A stretch of 64,000 nt of DNA from Allopusillimonas sp048270225 (GCA_048270225.1 JBLWTG010000005.1:337862-401861), one strand, 5' to 3'; positions 35,311 through 44,520 are shown, counted from the stretch's first letter. Made by a program: numbers and translations. The notes: generated by a model from the sequence alone, not told the origin.

Positions 35311-36672
35311 ATGGCCAAGACCAAAACATTGTTTGTTTGCAGCGAATGCGGGGGCACATGCCCCAAATGGGAGGGCAGGTGTCCTCATTGCGGCGCCTGG
35401 AATACGCTGCAGGAATCGCGCGAGTCAACCGCGCCGGCGCACAGATACGCGCCACTGGCCGGCAGCACGCCAGTGCGCAGCCTGGCCGAAGTCGAAGCGC
35501 GTGAGCTGCCGCGCCAGCCCACCGGTATTGCCGAGTTCGACCGCGTCCTGGGAGGCGGTCTGGTGTCCGGGGCTGTCGTGCTCATCGGCGGGGATCCGGG
35601 CATAGGCAAATCAACCTTACTGCTGCAGGCGCTGGTATCGCTGTCTCAGGCAGTCAAGGTGCTGTATGTCACGGGCGAGGAGTCGGCCGAGCAGGTCGCC
35701 TTGCGCGCCCGCCGGCTGGAGCTCGCGACCGGCGACGTCGACCTCCTGGCCGAGATCCGGCTCGAGTCTATTACCGCCGCCCTGAGTGAGCAAAAGCCCG
35801 CTGTCGCGGTGATCGATTCCATCCAAACCCTGTATTCCGGCGAGCTGTCGGCGGCGCCCGGTTCGGTGTCGCAGGTCAGGGAGTGCGCGGCGCAGCTGAC
35901 TCGCCTGGCCAAGCAGACCGGTACGTGCATCGTGCTGATCGGCCATGTCACCAAGGATGGCGCGCTCGCGGGGCCGCGGGTACTGGAGCATATTGTCGAT
36001 ACCGTGCTGTATTTCGAGGGCGACACGCATTCGTCGTTCCGGCTGGTGCGCGCCTTCAAGAACCGTTTTGGCGCGGTCAACGAGCTGGGCGTCTTTGCCA
36101 TGACGGATCGCGGCTTGCGTGGCGTGGCCAATCCGTCGGCGCTGTTTCTGTCGCAGCATGAGCAGAATGTGGCGGGCTCCTGCGTCATGGCCACGCAGGA
36201 GGGCACACGGCCTCTGCTGGTCGAGATTCAGGCGCTGGTCGATACCGCGCATGTTCCCAATCCGCGACGCCTGTCTGTCGGCCTCGAAGGTACGCGCCTG
36301 GCCATGCTCCTGGCCGTGCTGCATCGGCATGCCGGCGTGGTTACCTTTGACCAGGATGTGTTCGTCAACGCGGTCGGCGGAGTCAAGATCACCGAACCGG
36401 CCGCCGATCTGCCGGTATTGCTGGCGATCATGTCCTCGCTGGGCAACAAGCCGCTGCCGCGCGGCCTGGTTGTGTTTGGCGAGGTGGGTCTGGCTGGAGA
36501 GATCCGGCCCGCGCCGCGCGGGCAGGAGCGCCTGCGCGAAGCAGCCAAGCTGGGATTCAGCCTGGCGCTGATTCCCAAGGCCAACGCGCCGCGCCAGTCC
36601 ATCGAAGGGTTGGAGGTCATTGCGGTAGACCGCATAGACGCCGCTATCGCCCGTTTGCGCGAACTGAATTAA
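35311..36672 (+). CDS. radA: DNA repair protein RadA
   Basis: A 453-residue RecA-like helicase for branch migration in recombination. The zinc finger has C10, C13, C24 and C27; Walker A GGDPGIGKST is at 93-102; the RadA signature KNRFG lies near residue 250; and a Lon-protease-like C-terminal domain (about 330-450) follows. The start at 35311 is set by the zinc finger; the frame stays open upstream only as an overlap of the SDR gene. Confidence 0.96.
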   Translation: MAKTKTLFVCSECGGTCPKWEGRCPHCGAWNTLQESRESTAPAHRYAPLAGSTPVRSLAEVEARELPRQPTGIAEFDRVLGGGLVSGAVVLIGGDPGIGKSTLLLQALVSLSQAVKVLYVTGEESAEQVALRARRLELATGDVDLLAEIRLESITAALSEQKPAVAVIDSIQTLYSGELSAAPGSVSQVRECAAQLTRLAKQTGTCIVLIGHVTKDGALAGPRVLEHIVDTVLYFEGDTHSSFRLVRAFKNRFGAVNELGVFAMTDRGLRGVANPSALFLSQHEQNVAGSCVMATQEGTRPLLVEIQALVDTAHVPNPRRLSVGLEGTRLAMLLAVLHRHAGVVTFDQDVFVNAVGGVKITEPAADLPVLLAIMSSLGNKPLPRGLVVFGEVGLAGEIRPAPRGQERLREAAKLGFSLALIPKANAPRQSIEGLEVIAVDRIDAAIARLRELN

Positions 36673-36681
36673 GGGTAAACC

Positions 36682-37458
36682 ATGCCGTGGTATGTCATTG
36701 CTGTTGGAGGCCTGTTTTCGGGCGCGCTGATTGGTTTTACCGGGGGATTGCTTGGGATAGGCGGTGGCTTGCTGGCGATTCCTCTGCTCGGCCTGCTGTT
36801 GGGGATGGATCAGCAGATGGCTCAGGGGACCGCGCTGATCATGGTCCTGCCGGCTGTGCTCCTGACTTTGCGCAAATACAATCAGAATGCGCGCATTGAT
36901 TTTCGGGCGGCCGGGGCCGGCGCGGCTACGTCCATCGTATGCACCTGGATAGGTGCGCGCATTGCGCTGGGCCTGGATTCGAGCCTGTTGCGCTTTATCT
37001 ATGCCGTGTTCGTGCTGTGCGTTTCGGTTTTCTACTTTTACCAGGCCTATCGCGGTTCCCATACCAAGAAAAAGCAGGCGGCGCGTCGGCAGGCGGGCGA
37101 GTTCCACAAGGGCTGGTTTGCTCTGGTCGGCATACTGGCCGGCATGGCGGGCGGGATTTTCGGCGTGGGGGGCTCGGTGCTGGCGGTGCCTGTGCTCACC
37201 ACCTTTTTCTGTCTGAGCCAGACAGGTGCGCAAGCCATTGCGCTGTCCATGATTGTCCCGGGTATCTTCGTGGCGCTGCTTACCTATGCATCGCACGGCC
37301 AGGTAGACTGGGTGATCGGCATTGCGCTGGCGCTGGGCAGCATCACGATGGTGCCCTACGGCGTCCGGCTGGCCTATGCGCTGCCCGAGCCCCGACTCAA
37401 GCTCATGTTTGCCTGCATGCTTGTTGTTATCATGGTCTTGTTGCTTCTGAAGGTCTGA
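36682..37458 (+). CDS. TauE/SafE (TSUP) family permease
   Basis: A 258-residue inner-membrane protein with about eight hydrophobic segments in two inverted halves, each opened by a glycine-rich turn (GGLLGIGGGLLAIPLLG near 21-37; GGIFGVGGSVLAVPVL near 152-167). TSUP permeases move sulfite, sulfoacetate or other anions. It starts 9 nt after radA and is followed 7 nt later by kdkA. No link to the taurine locus 32 kb away can be claimed from position. Confidence 0.88.
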   Translation: MPWYVIAVGGLFSGALIGFTGGLLGIGGGLLAIPLLGLLLGMDQQMAQGTALIMVLPAVLLTLRKYNQNARIDFRAAGAGAATSIVCTWIGARIALGLDSSLLRFIYAVFVLCVSVFYFYQAYRGSHTKKKQAARRQAGEFHKGWFALVGILAGMAGGIFGVGGSVLAVPVLTTFFCLSQTGAQAIALSMIVPGIFVALLTYASHGQVDWVIGIALALGSITMVPYGVRLAYALPEPRLKLMFACMLVVIMVLLLLKV

Positions 37459-37465
37459 CCCCGGC

Positions 37466-38197
37466 ATGACTACACCGACTCCCTCCGCTGCGGATGTGCG
37501 CGATCTGGCCTTTGACCATGGCGCAATGCGCTATGACGCCAGGCTGGTCAAGTCTCCTGGAGCCTGGCTGTTCGATTCAGCCGACGGGCGGCTGGGTGCA
37601 TGTCCCGTGAGCGAAGGGGGGCGGCAGGCAGCGTGGTTTGTCGAGGGCGAATTCGGTCCGGCCGTCCTGCGGCGCTATCGCCGGGGCGGCCTGGTCGCCC
37701 GTCTGAGCACCGACCGCTACGTCTGGACAGGAGAGCAGGGCACGCGATCGTTCGCCGAGTTCGACCTGCTGCACTTCATGCACCGGCAGGGGCTGCCGGT
37801 CCCGCGCCCCCTGGCGGCGGCCTATTGGCGCAAAGGCGCCGGCTACAGCGCGGCCATTCTGGTGCAGCGCCTGGCGGGCACGCGCCCGCTGGCTCACCTG
37901 TTGGATGATGCACGCCCGCCAGAGGTCGCGGCCGCCGTTTTCGCCATGCATGAGGCCGGCGTCTGGCATGCGGATCTGAATGCCTACAACATCCTGCTCG
38001 ATGAACAGGGCAAGGCCTGGCTGATCGATTTCGACAAGGGCCGTCTGCGGCCCATGCTTTCTGCGGAACGTCGGCGCGGCAATCTGCTCCGGCTGCGCCG
38101 CTCTCTGGTCAAGGTGGCCGAGCAAAAAGGCATGCTCTGGTGGGAAGATCTGAACCGCGCCTACGGGCTGCTGAGCAAGGCGGCGCAACACCTCTAG
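37466..38197 (+). CDS. kdkA: 3-deoxy-D-manno-octulosonic acid (Kdo) kinase
   Basis: A 243-residue eukaryotic-like kinase of the KdkA/WaaP group. It phosphorylates the Kdo residue of the LPS inner core at the cytoplasmic face. The catalytic loop HADLNAYN is at 168-175 and the Mg-binding IDFDKG at 187-192. In Bordetella and Haemophilus, whose LPS has a single phosphorylated Kdo, KdkA does this step. It stands apart from the other LPS genes at 53.6-61 kb. Confidence 0.9.
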   Translation: MTTPTPSAADVRDLAFDHGAMRYDARLVKSPGAWLFDSADGRLGACPVSEGGRQAAWFVEGEFGPAVLRRYRRGGLVARLSTDRYVWTGEQGTRSFAEFDLLHFMHRQGLPVPRPLAAAYWRKGAGYSAAILVQRLAGTRPLAHLLDDARPPEVAAAVFAMHEAGVWHADLNAYNILLDEQGKAWLIDFDKGRLRPMLSAERRRGNLLRLRRSLVKVAEQKGMLWWEDLNRAYGLLSKAAQHL

Positions 38198-38252
38198 TTC
38201 AAAAAACATTATGATCACGCCTTTTGGCATGTGTTCTGCGGGGAGGCTTGCA

Positions 38253-39353
38253 ATGAAATTCAGCGTGATGAAAACACTGCTGCTGGGCGTGGCCCTGGCG
38301 GCGCTCCAGGGGACGGCGGGCGCGCAGGAGCAAATCGTCAATGTCTACAACTGGGCGGAATATACGGCGCCCGATACCTTGTCGGGGTTCGAAAAAGCCA
38401 CGGGTATCAAGGTGCGCTACGACGTCTACGACAGCAACGATACGCTGCAGGCCAAGCTGCTGACAGGAAAATCCGGCTACGATGTGGTCGTGCCGTCCAC
38501 GCATTATGCGGCGCGGCAGATCGAGGGCGGCATATTCCAGAAGCTGGATAAATCAAAAATACCCAACTGGAAATACCTGGATCCCGATCTGATGGCGATT
38601 GTGGCTACCGTCGATCCGGGCAATCAGTATCTGGTTCCCTGGGGCTATGGCACCAACGGCCTGGGCTACAACGTCTCCAAGGTACGCGAAATTTTGGGCG
38701 ACAAGGCCCAGCTCGGCAACTGGGACATGTTGTTCAAGCCCGAAAATGCCGAAAAGCTCAAGGCTTGCGGCATTTCCGTGCTGGATGAGGCCGCCCAAGT
38801 GTTTCCGGCAGTGCTGCACTATCTGGGCAAAGACCCCAACAGCAGCAATCCGGACGACTACAAGCAGGCGCTGGCGCTGCTAAAGACCATACGTCCTTAC
38901 ATACGCCAGTTCAGCTCGTCGGGCTATATCGATGAGTTGGCCGCCGGCGACCTGTGCATGGTGTATGGCTTTTCGGGCGATGTCATGATTGCGGCGGATC
39001 GCGCCCGGCAGGCCGGCAGGCCGTATACCATAGACTATTACATTCCTGAGGGCGGTGCGCCGGTATGGTTTGACACCATGGCGATCCCCAAGGATGCGGC
39101 GCATGTCGACCAGGCTCATGCTTTCATCAATTACATCGAGACCCCGCAGGTGCACGCGGCCATTACCAACACCATGTTCTATCCGAACGCCAACAAAGAG
39201 GCGCGCAAGTATGTGAACAAGGCTGTGGCGGACAACCCCATGATCTATCCCGGCGCAGATGTCGCCAAGACGCTGTATGTGATCAAGCCCCAACCCCTGC
39301 CCATGCAGCGTTTGCAGACGCGCATGTGGGCTGAGCTCAAGTCGGGACGATAG
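38253..39353 (+). CDS. potF: Putrescine ABC transporter periplasmic binding protein
   Basis: A 366-residue exported polyamine-binding protein. The signal peptide (MKFSVMKTLLLGVALAALQG) probably ends at AGA near residue 25. The mature start VNVYNWAEYTAPDTLSGFEK, LTGKSGYDVVVPS and PWGYGTNGLGYN match PotF. GGGAGG stands 8 nt before the ATG at 38253. First gene of potFGHI; the ATPase follows 5 nt after the stop. Confidence 0.93.
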   Translation: MKFSVMKTLLLGVALAALQGTAGAQEQIVNVYNWAEYTAPDTLSGFEKATGIKVRYDVYDSNDTLQAKLLTGKSGYDVVVPSTHYAARQIEGGIFQKLDKSKIPNWKYLDPDLMAIVATVDPGNQYLVPWGYGTNGLGYNVSKVREILGDKAQLGNWDMLFKPENAEKLKACGISVLDEAAQVFPAVLHYLGKDPNSSNPDDYKQALALLKTIRPYIRQFSSSGYIDELAAGDLCMVYGFSGDVMIAADRARQAGRPYTIDYYIPEGGAPVWFDTMAIPKDAAHVDQAHAFINYIETPQVHAAITNTMFYPNANKEARKYVNKAVADNPMIYPGADVAKTLYVIKPQPLPMQRLQTRMWAELKSGR

Positions 39354-39358
39354 CGGCC

Positions 39359-40489
39359 ATGGCTGAGACGAGACCGGTGTCCGCGTCCTGGTCCGGCGAC
39401 GCCGATGAGTTTGTGCGGATCGAGGACGTTGTCAAGATATTTGGCGATACAGTTGCCGTGCGCTCGGTCAATCTCTCGGTGCGCCGCCACGAAACCTTTG
39501 CGCTGCTGGGCAGCTCGGGCTGCGGAAAGTCCACGCTGCTGCGTATGCTGGCCGGCTTCGAGGACGTGACCTCGGGGCGCATTTTTCTTGATAATGAAGA
39601 CATCACCGGCCTGCCGCCTTACAAGCGTCCGGTCAACATGATGTTTCAGTCCTATGCGTTGTTTCCGCACATGTCGGTGGAGAGCAATGTGGCCTTCGGC
39701 CTGAAGCAGGAAGGCGTGCCGCGCAACGAAATCCATGAGCGCGTCTTCGAAGCGCTTGATCTGGTCCAGCTTGCAGGCTTTGCCCGCCGCAAGCCGCACC
39801 AGTTGTCGGGCGGGCAGCAGCAACGGGTTGCGCTGGCGCGCAGTCTGGTCAAGCGTCCCAAGCTTTTGCTGCTGGATGAGCCCATGTCCGCGCTCGACAA
39901 ACAGATACGCCAGAAAACCCAGATCGAGCTGGTCAAGATCCTGGAGCAGGTTGGTGTCACCTGCATCATGGTGACGCATGATCAGGAAGAAGCCATGACC
40001 ATGGCCGACAGGCTGGCTGTGATGACCGAAGGGCAAATCGTCCAGTGCGGTGTGCCGCAGGAAGTCTATGCCTTCCCTGCTACGCGTTTCGTCGCAGGAT
40101 TCATAGGATCGACCAACCTGTTTACCGGCACCATTGTGGTGGACGAGCCTGATCATGTGCTCATCGAAAGCGCGGACCTGACGCGCCCGCTGTATGTCAA
40201 CCACGGCGTCAGCGAGCCCCTGGGCATGCAGGTGCATGTATCGATACGCCCGGAGCATATCCAGGTGCGACGCCAGGCGCCTGACATGCCGTCCAATTGG
40301 GGGCACGGCATGGTCAGCCATGTAGCCTGGATGGGCGCCTATGCACGCTATCAGGTGCGCCTGGATGCGGGGCTGCGGGTGGAGGCACTGGTGCCCAGCC
40401 AATTGCTGGCACAGGATGATGCGCCGGGTGTGGACGACGAAGTCTATCTGAGCTGGTCCAGCGCCAGCGCCACTGTGTTGTCGTCATGA
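39359..40489 (+). CDS. potG: Putrescine ABC transporter ATP-binding protein
   Basis: A 376-residue ABC ATPase with Walker A GSSGCGKST at 51-59, signature LSGGQQQRVALARSL, Walker B LLLLDEPMSALD and a C-terminal TOBE domain (about 290-370; SIRPEHIQV). Long ATPases with a TOBE domain are typical of spermidine/putrescine importers. The stop overlaps the potH start as ATGA. Confidence 0.93.
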   Translation: MAETRPVSASWSGDADEFVRIEDVVKIFGDTVAVRSVNLSVRRHETFALLGSSGCGKSTLLRMLAGFEDVTSGRIFLDNEDITGLPPYKRPVNMMFQSYALFPHMSVESNVAFGLKQEGVPRNEIHERVFEALDLVQLAGFARRKPHQLSGGQQQRVALARSLVKRPKLLLLDEPMSALDKQIRQKTQIELVKILEQVGVTCIMVTHDQEEAMTMADRLAVMTEGQIVQCGVPQEVYAFPATRFVAGFIGSTNLFTGTIVVDEPDHVLIESADLTRPLYVNHGVSEPLGMQVHVSIRPEHIQVRRQAPDMPSNWGHGMVSHVAWMGAYARYQVRLDAGLRVEALVPSQLLAQDDAPGVDDEVYLSWSSASATVLSS

Positions 40490-41403
40490 GAAAAATCGCC
40501 TGGCGCGCGATGCGCGCTCCGCGCTGGATGGCGATAGCGCCTCCCTTTGCCTGGCTTGCGCTCTTTCTGCTGCTGCCGTTTCTGCTGGTGTTCAAGATCA
40601 GTTTTTCCGATCTGAAATTCGGCATCCCACCCTATACCCCCCTGACGCAGCTGCAGGATCAGGTTCTGACCATCGCCCTCAGCCTGCGGGGTTATGCGCT
40701 GCTGTTCACGGACAGCCTCTATATCGCCACCTATCTGAACTCAGTCAAGATGGCGGCCGTGACGACAGTGTGCTGCGTGGCCGTTGGCTACCCCATGGCC
40801 TATTACATCGCGCGTTCGCATCCCTCTGTGCGCAACATACTGCTGCTGGGCGTGATACTGCCGTTCTGGACGTCGTTGCTGCTGCGGGTCTATGCCTGGG
40901 TCGGCATTTTGCGCAACGACGGCCTGCTCAACAACCTGCTGATGTCGCTGGGCATTATCGATGCTCCGCTCGAGATATACCGCACGGATCTGGCGGTCTA
41001 TATCGGGCTGGTCTATGCCTATCTGCCGTTTTTTATACTTCCACTGTATGCCAATCTGGTAAAAATGGACACGCGTCTGCTGGAGGCGGCCTATGACCTG
41101 GGCGCCCGACCCTGGCGGGCATTCTTCAGCGTGACCCTGCCCTTGTCCATGCCAGGCGTCATTGCCGGCGCCATGCTGGTGTTCATACCTTCGGTAGGGG
41201 AGTATGTCATCCCTGAAATGCTGGGCGGCGCCAATACCCTGATGATGGGGCGGGTCATGTGGAACGAGTTCTTCAATAACGCAGACTGGCCCATGGCTGC
41301 GGCTGTCACATGCGTGATGGTGTTGCTGCTGCTGATTCCACTGGTGCTGTTTCAATACAGCCAGGTCAGGCAGCTCGAGGACAGAAGCAGGGGGGCGCGA
41401 TGA
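40486..41403 (+). CDS. potH: Putrescine ABC transporter permease PotH
   Basis: A 305-residue inner-membrane permease with six membrane segments; the first (FAWLALFLLLPFLLVFKISF) is preceded by a basic N-terminus. The EAA loop LEAAYDLGARPWRAFFSVTL interacts with the ATPase. It overlaps potG and potI by 4 nt each, so the three are translationally coupled. Confidence 0.92.
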   Translation: MRKIAWRAMRAPRWMAIAPPFAWLALFLLLPFLLVFKISFSDLKFGIPPYTPLTQLQDQVLTIALSLRGYALLFTDSLYIATYLNSVKMAAVTTVCCVAVGYPMAYYIARSHPSVRNILLLGVILPFWTSLLLRVYAWVGILRNDGLLNNLLMSLGIIDAPLEIYRTDLAVYIGLVYAYLPFFILPLYANLVKMDTRLLEAAYDLGARPWRAFFSVTLPLSMPGVIAGAMLVFIPSVGEYVIPEMLGGANTLMMGRVMWNEFFNNADWPMAAAVTCVMVLLLLIPLVLFQYSQVRQLEDRSRGAR

Positions 41404-42206
41404 TCCGGCCTCATCCCATTCTGCGCACGCTGGCGCTGGCGCTGGGTTTCGGTTTCCTGTATCTGCCTATTGTGTCGCTGGTCGTCTTCTCGTTCAACGA
41501 CTCGGCCATGATGAACACCTGGAGCGGCTTTTCATTCAAATGGTATCGCTCGCTCATGAGCGACGATGCACTGCTCAGTGCGGCGCGCCTGTCTCTGCTG
41601 ATTGCCGTACTGACTGCTTCGGCGGCCGTGATCGTGGGCACCTGGGCGGGCTATGTGCTCGCCCGCATGGGACGCTTTCGCGGCTTTGGCCTCTACGTCG
41701 GCATGCTGAGCGCGCCCCTGGTCATGCCCGAAGTCGTGGTGGGCATTTCGCTGCTGCTCATGTTCGTCGAGCTGAGCGATATGACGGGATGGCCCGCGGG
41801 CAATGGAGTCTTCACGATCTGGGTCGGGCATACCACGCTGTGCATGGCATATGTTGCCGTTATCATTCAGTCACGCATCCGCGATCTGGACCGCTCTCTG
41901 GAAGAGGCAGCGCTGGATCTGGGGGCCACACCGCTCAAGGTGTTTTTTGTCATTACCTTGCCCTTGATTGTGCCGGCGCTCATGGCTGCCTGGCTGCTGG
42001 CATTTACTTTGTCACTGGATGACGTCGTGATTGCTTCGTTTTTGTCCGGCCCCGGCTACACGACGCTACCTCTGGAAGTGTTTTCCCGCGTGCGATTGGG
42101 CATCAAGCCCGAAATCAATGCGCTGGCCACCTTGTTCATCCTGGTAGTGGGACTGTGCGTCGTGGTGGCGAACCGGATACAGCAGCGGCGCATCGCTGGA
42201 CGCTAG
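41400..42206 (+). CDS. potI: Putrescine ABC transporter permease PotI
   Basis: A 268-residue permease partner of PotH, with six membrane segments and the EAA loop LEEAALDLGATPLKVFFVIT. FLSGPGYTTLPLEVFSRVR near the C-terminus is typical of PotI. The start at 41400 overlaps the potH stop (ATGA); longer in-frame starts lie inside potH. Last gene of the operon; an ArsC-like gene follows 17 nt downstream. Confidence 0.92.
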   Translation: MIRPHPILRTLALALGFGFLYLPIVSLVVFSFNDSAMMNTWSGFSFKWYRSLMSDDALLSAARLSLLIAVLTASAAVIVGTWAGYVLARMGRFRGFGLYVGMLSAPLVMPEVVVGISLLLMFVELSDMTGWPAGNGVFTIWVGHTTLCMAYVAVIIQSRIRDLDRSLEEAALDLGATPLKVFFVITLPLIVPALMAAWLLAFTLSLDDVVIASFLSGPGYTTLPLEVFSRVRLGIKPEINALATLFILVVGLCVVVANRIQQRRIAGR

Positions 42207-42223
42207 ACTAAAAAAGGATACGC

Positions 42224-42586
42224 ATGAACAAATTACAGCTTTACGGTCTCAAAAAATGCAGCACCTGCATCAAGGCCATGGATTGGTTGGCACAGCATGG
42301 CGTGGATTACGATTTTTCCGATTACCGCGACCATCCGGTAGACCCGCGCGTGCTGCAGGGCTGGGCCCAGGCCCTGGGCGGATGGGAAAAACTCGTCAAC
42401 CGGGCCTCCATGACATGGCGCAATCTTCCCGACGAGCGGAAGTCTCCGGGCAGCGACAAGGCCTGGCTGGCCCTGATTGCGGAGTTTCCTGCCCTGGTTC
42501 GCCGCCCCGTGGCCGTGGACGGCAACGGCGAGGTTGGCGTAGGGTTTTCCGACAAAAAATATAGCGAGCGATTTTCATCATGCTGA
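42224..42586 (+). CDS. ArsC/Spx-family (YffB-like) thioredoxin-fold protein
   Basis: A 120-residue protein of the arsenate-reductase-like family. The CxxC motif C12-S-T-C15 (GLKKCSTCIKAM) and FSDYRDHPVD match YffB/Spx-like members rather than true arsenate reductases, which typically have one active cysteine. There are no other ars genes nearby. Its last 7 nt overlap rpiA, implying co-translation. Function unknown. Confidence 0.83.
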   Translation: MNKLQLYGLKKCSTCIKAMDWLAQHGVDYDFSDYRDHPVDPRVLQGWAQALGGWEKLVNRASMTWRNLPDERKSPGSDKAWLALIAEFPALVRRPVAVDGNGEVGVGFSDKKYSERFSSC

Positions 42587-43257
42587 CTCAGACTGAACTC
42601 AAACGCAATGTGGCCCAGGCGGCCGTGGAGTATATTCTTCCCTTGCTGTCTCCCGACACCGTACTGGGCGTGGGAACCGGCTCCACCGTTGATCTTTTCA
42701 TCGATGCGCTGGCGGCTCACAGGGCGAGCTTCCGCGGCGCGGCCTCCAGTTCCGAGCGCAGCTCGGCAAGAATGCGGGAGCACGGCATCAAGGTGTTCGA
42801 TCTGAACGAGGTTTCCTCCATGCCTGTCTACATTGACGGCGCGGACGAAATCGACAGATCGCTCAATATGACCAAGGGCGGCGGGGGAGCGCTTACCCGC
42901 GAAAAGATAGTGGCCTCCGTGGCGGAGCGTTTTGTCTGCATCGTCGATGACTCCAAGGTGGTGAATCAACTCGGGCTTTTCCCGGTGCCGGTAGAGGTCA
43001 TTCCCCTGGCGCGCGCAGCGGTTGCCCGCAACCTGGCTGCCCTGGGCGGGCAGGCCGTGCTGCGCAGCGGTTTTGTCACCGATAATGGATGCGAAATACT
43101 CGATGTCGCCGGTCTGAGCATACCCGAACCGGCAGCGCTGGAGGCGCGTATCAACAACATTCCCGGCGTGGTCTGCTGCGGCCTGTTCGCATTGGCCGGC
43201 GCCGACATTGCTCTGGTGTCGGGACAGGACGGGGTGGTGCAGCTGACCAAGTCATAA
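42580..43257 (+). CDS. rpiA: Ribose-5-phosphate isomerase A
   Basis: A 225-residue enzyme of the pentose phosphate pathway interconverting ribose 5-phosphate and ribulose 5-phosphate. Diagnostic stretches are LGVGTGSTVDLFID (substrate phosphate loop), DGADEID and TKGGGGALTREKI, which hold the catalytic Asp, Lys and Glu residues. It overlaps the ArsC-like gene by 7 nt and precedes phoU by about 80 bp. Confidence 0.95.
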   Translation: MLTQTELKRNVAQAAVEYILPLLSPDTVLGVGTGSTVDLFIDALAAHRASFRGAASSSERSSARMREHGIKVFDLNEVSSMPVYIDGADEIDRSLNMTKGGGGALTREKIVASVAERFVCIVDDSKVVNQLGLFPVPVEVIPLARAAVARNLAALGGQAVLRSGFVTDNGCEILDVAGLSIPEPAALEARINNIPGVVCCGLFALAGADIALVSGQDGVVQLTKS

Positions 43258-43336
43258 TTGCGTCATAATTTCAGGCTAAGCTAGCGTATTGCGCAAATCC
43301 GCATATTCGATATTCCGTTGCGATTCAGAGGCAGAC

Positions 43337-44065
43337 ATGTCCGAACACACCAATAAGCAGTTCCACACCGATCTTGAAACCACGCGCTCACTGTTCCTGC
43401 AAATGGGCGGCCTGGTCGAGTCCATGGTCAAGGAAGGTATGGATGCGCTCGCGACCGGAGACCTCAGCCTGGTCGACAAGGTCCGTGAGCGCGAAAAAGA
43501 CGTCAACAGGCTGGAGGTTGAGATTGACGAGCGCATCAGCCTGCTGATCGCCCGTAATCAGCCGACAGCTGTGGATCTGCGCTTGCTGTTGTCGGTATCC
43601 AAAATGCTCACCGACATGGAGCGCTGCGGCGACGAGGCGGAAAAAATCGCCAAAATGGCCCGGCGTCTGCATGAAGCGGGCGGCCGCTACGAACCCGTGG
43701 TCGAGCTGCGCCATATGTCTGCCTTTGTCACGGCCATGATCCGCGATTCGCTCGATGCCTTTGCCCGCATGGATCCGATTCACGCCGCCCAGGTGGTGCG
43801 CAACGACAAGGAAGTCGACAAGGAATGGAAGGGTTCGCTGCGCCACATCATTACCTATATGATCGAAGATCCGCGCACCATCTCGCGCTCCATCGATCTT
43901 ATCTTCATCGCCCGCGCGCTTGAGCGCATCGGCGACCATGCCAAGAACATGTCCGAACGCGTTATCTACATGGTGCGCGGGGACGATGTCCGTCACACGG
44001 GCGTCAAGAATACCGAGCGCACTGCGCGCGGCGATCTGCCCGACGAAGAAAACAGCATTTCATGA
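43337..44065 (+). CDS. phoU: Phosphate signalling/uptake regulator PhoU
   Basis: A 242-residue all-helical protein with two PhoU repeats (about 20-110 and 125-215). Metal-binding E/D-rich signatures are visible (ERCGDEAEKIAKMARR; ALERIGDHAKNMSERV). PhoU connects the Pst transporter to the PhoR kinase and dampens phosphate uptake. Here it has no pst, phoB or phoR neighbours. I place the start at 43337 (GAGG upstream); an upstream in-frame ATG at 43289 is weaker. A bidirectional terminator follows. Confidence 0.93.
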   Translation: MSEHTNKQFHTDLETTRSLFLQMGGLVESMVKEGMDALATGDLSLVDKVREREKDVNRLEVEIDERISLLIARNQPTAVDLRLLLSVSKMLTDMERCGDEAEKIAKMARRLHEAGGRYEPVVELRHMSAFVTAMIRDSLDAFARMDPIHAAQVVRNDKEVDKEWKGSLRHIITYMIEDPRTISRSIDLIFIARALERIGDHAKNMSERVIYMVRGDDVRHTGVKNTERTARGDLPDEENSIS

Positions 44066-44109
44066 GCTGAATGCTCAGCCGATTCATCTGCCGGAACGCC
44101 TCCGGCAGC

Positions 44110-44136
44110 AAAAAGCCCGCCAGGCGGGCTTTTTTT
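44110..44136. terminator. Bidirectional intrinsic terminator between phoU and yggX
   Basis: GCCCGC-CAG-GCGGGC forms the core stem, flanked by five A before and seven T after. The A/T tracts make it work on both strands, serving the convergent phoU (+) and yggX (-) genes. Confidence 0.88.
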
Positions 44137-44153
44137 GTGCATGTGGATCCGGA

Positions 44154-44435
44154 CTACGACTCGCCAGCGGACGGCGGTACATAGCCTTGTGCTTCGACAT
44201 CGACGTCTTCAAACAGAAAGCTCTCCATCTGCTGCGCCAGATATTTGCGTGCGCGGGCATCGGCCAGGTTCAGACGGTTTTCGTTGACCAGCCGCGTTTG
44301 CGTTTGCATCCACTGTTCCCAGGCCTGTTTGGAGATGCTTTGCCAGATGCGTACGCCCAGATCGCCCGGGTAGGGGGGGAAATCCAGCCCTTCGGCTTCG
44401 TGCTTCAGTTTTACACAGTTCACCATGCGTGCCAT
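44154..44435 (-). CDS. Probable Fe(2+)-trafficking / oxidative damage protection protein YggX
   Basis: A 93-residue small cytoplasmic protein of the YggX family. The N-terminus MARMVNCVKLKHEAEGLDFP carries the conserved cysteine (C7), and WQSISKQAWEQWMQTQTRLVNENRLNL is the family core (given here as a description of residues about 31-57). It protects iron-sulfur proteins from oxidative damage. The next gene upstream on the strand is argA, 117 nt away; a G10 tract lies between them. Confidence 0.93.
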   Translation of the reverse strand: MARMVNCVKLKHEAEGLDFPPYPGDLGVRIWQSISKQAWEQWMQTQTRLVNENRLNLADARARKYLAQQMESFLFEDVDVEAQGYVPPSAGES

Positions 44436-44503
44436 GACGGTTCGTACCTCTCGAAAATGAATGAATAGACGTGATGCCTGTCATTGTAGCCACGAGCGCG
44501 GCA

Positions 44504-44520
44504 GGGGGGGGGGAGCCCCC
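44504..44520. repeat. G10 homopolymer followed by AGCCCCC
   Basis: Ten consecutive G (44504-44513) then AGCCCCC, in the 117-bp gap between the argA stop and the yggX start. The tract can slip in replication, or fold with the C5 run into a G/C hairpin. It is 69-78 bp upstream of the yggX start. Confidence 0.7.

Noticed and set aside
36682..37458. TauE/SafE permease considered as part of the taurine pathway.
   Set aside because: It lies 32 kb from tauABC, in a radA-kdkA setting; TSUP proteins have many substrates.
42224..42586. ArsC-like gene considered as arsenate reductase in a resistance operon.
   Set aside because: CxxC motif and context fit YffB/Spx-like proteins; no arsR, arsB or acr3 neighbours.
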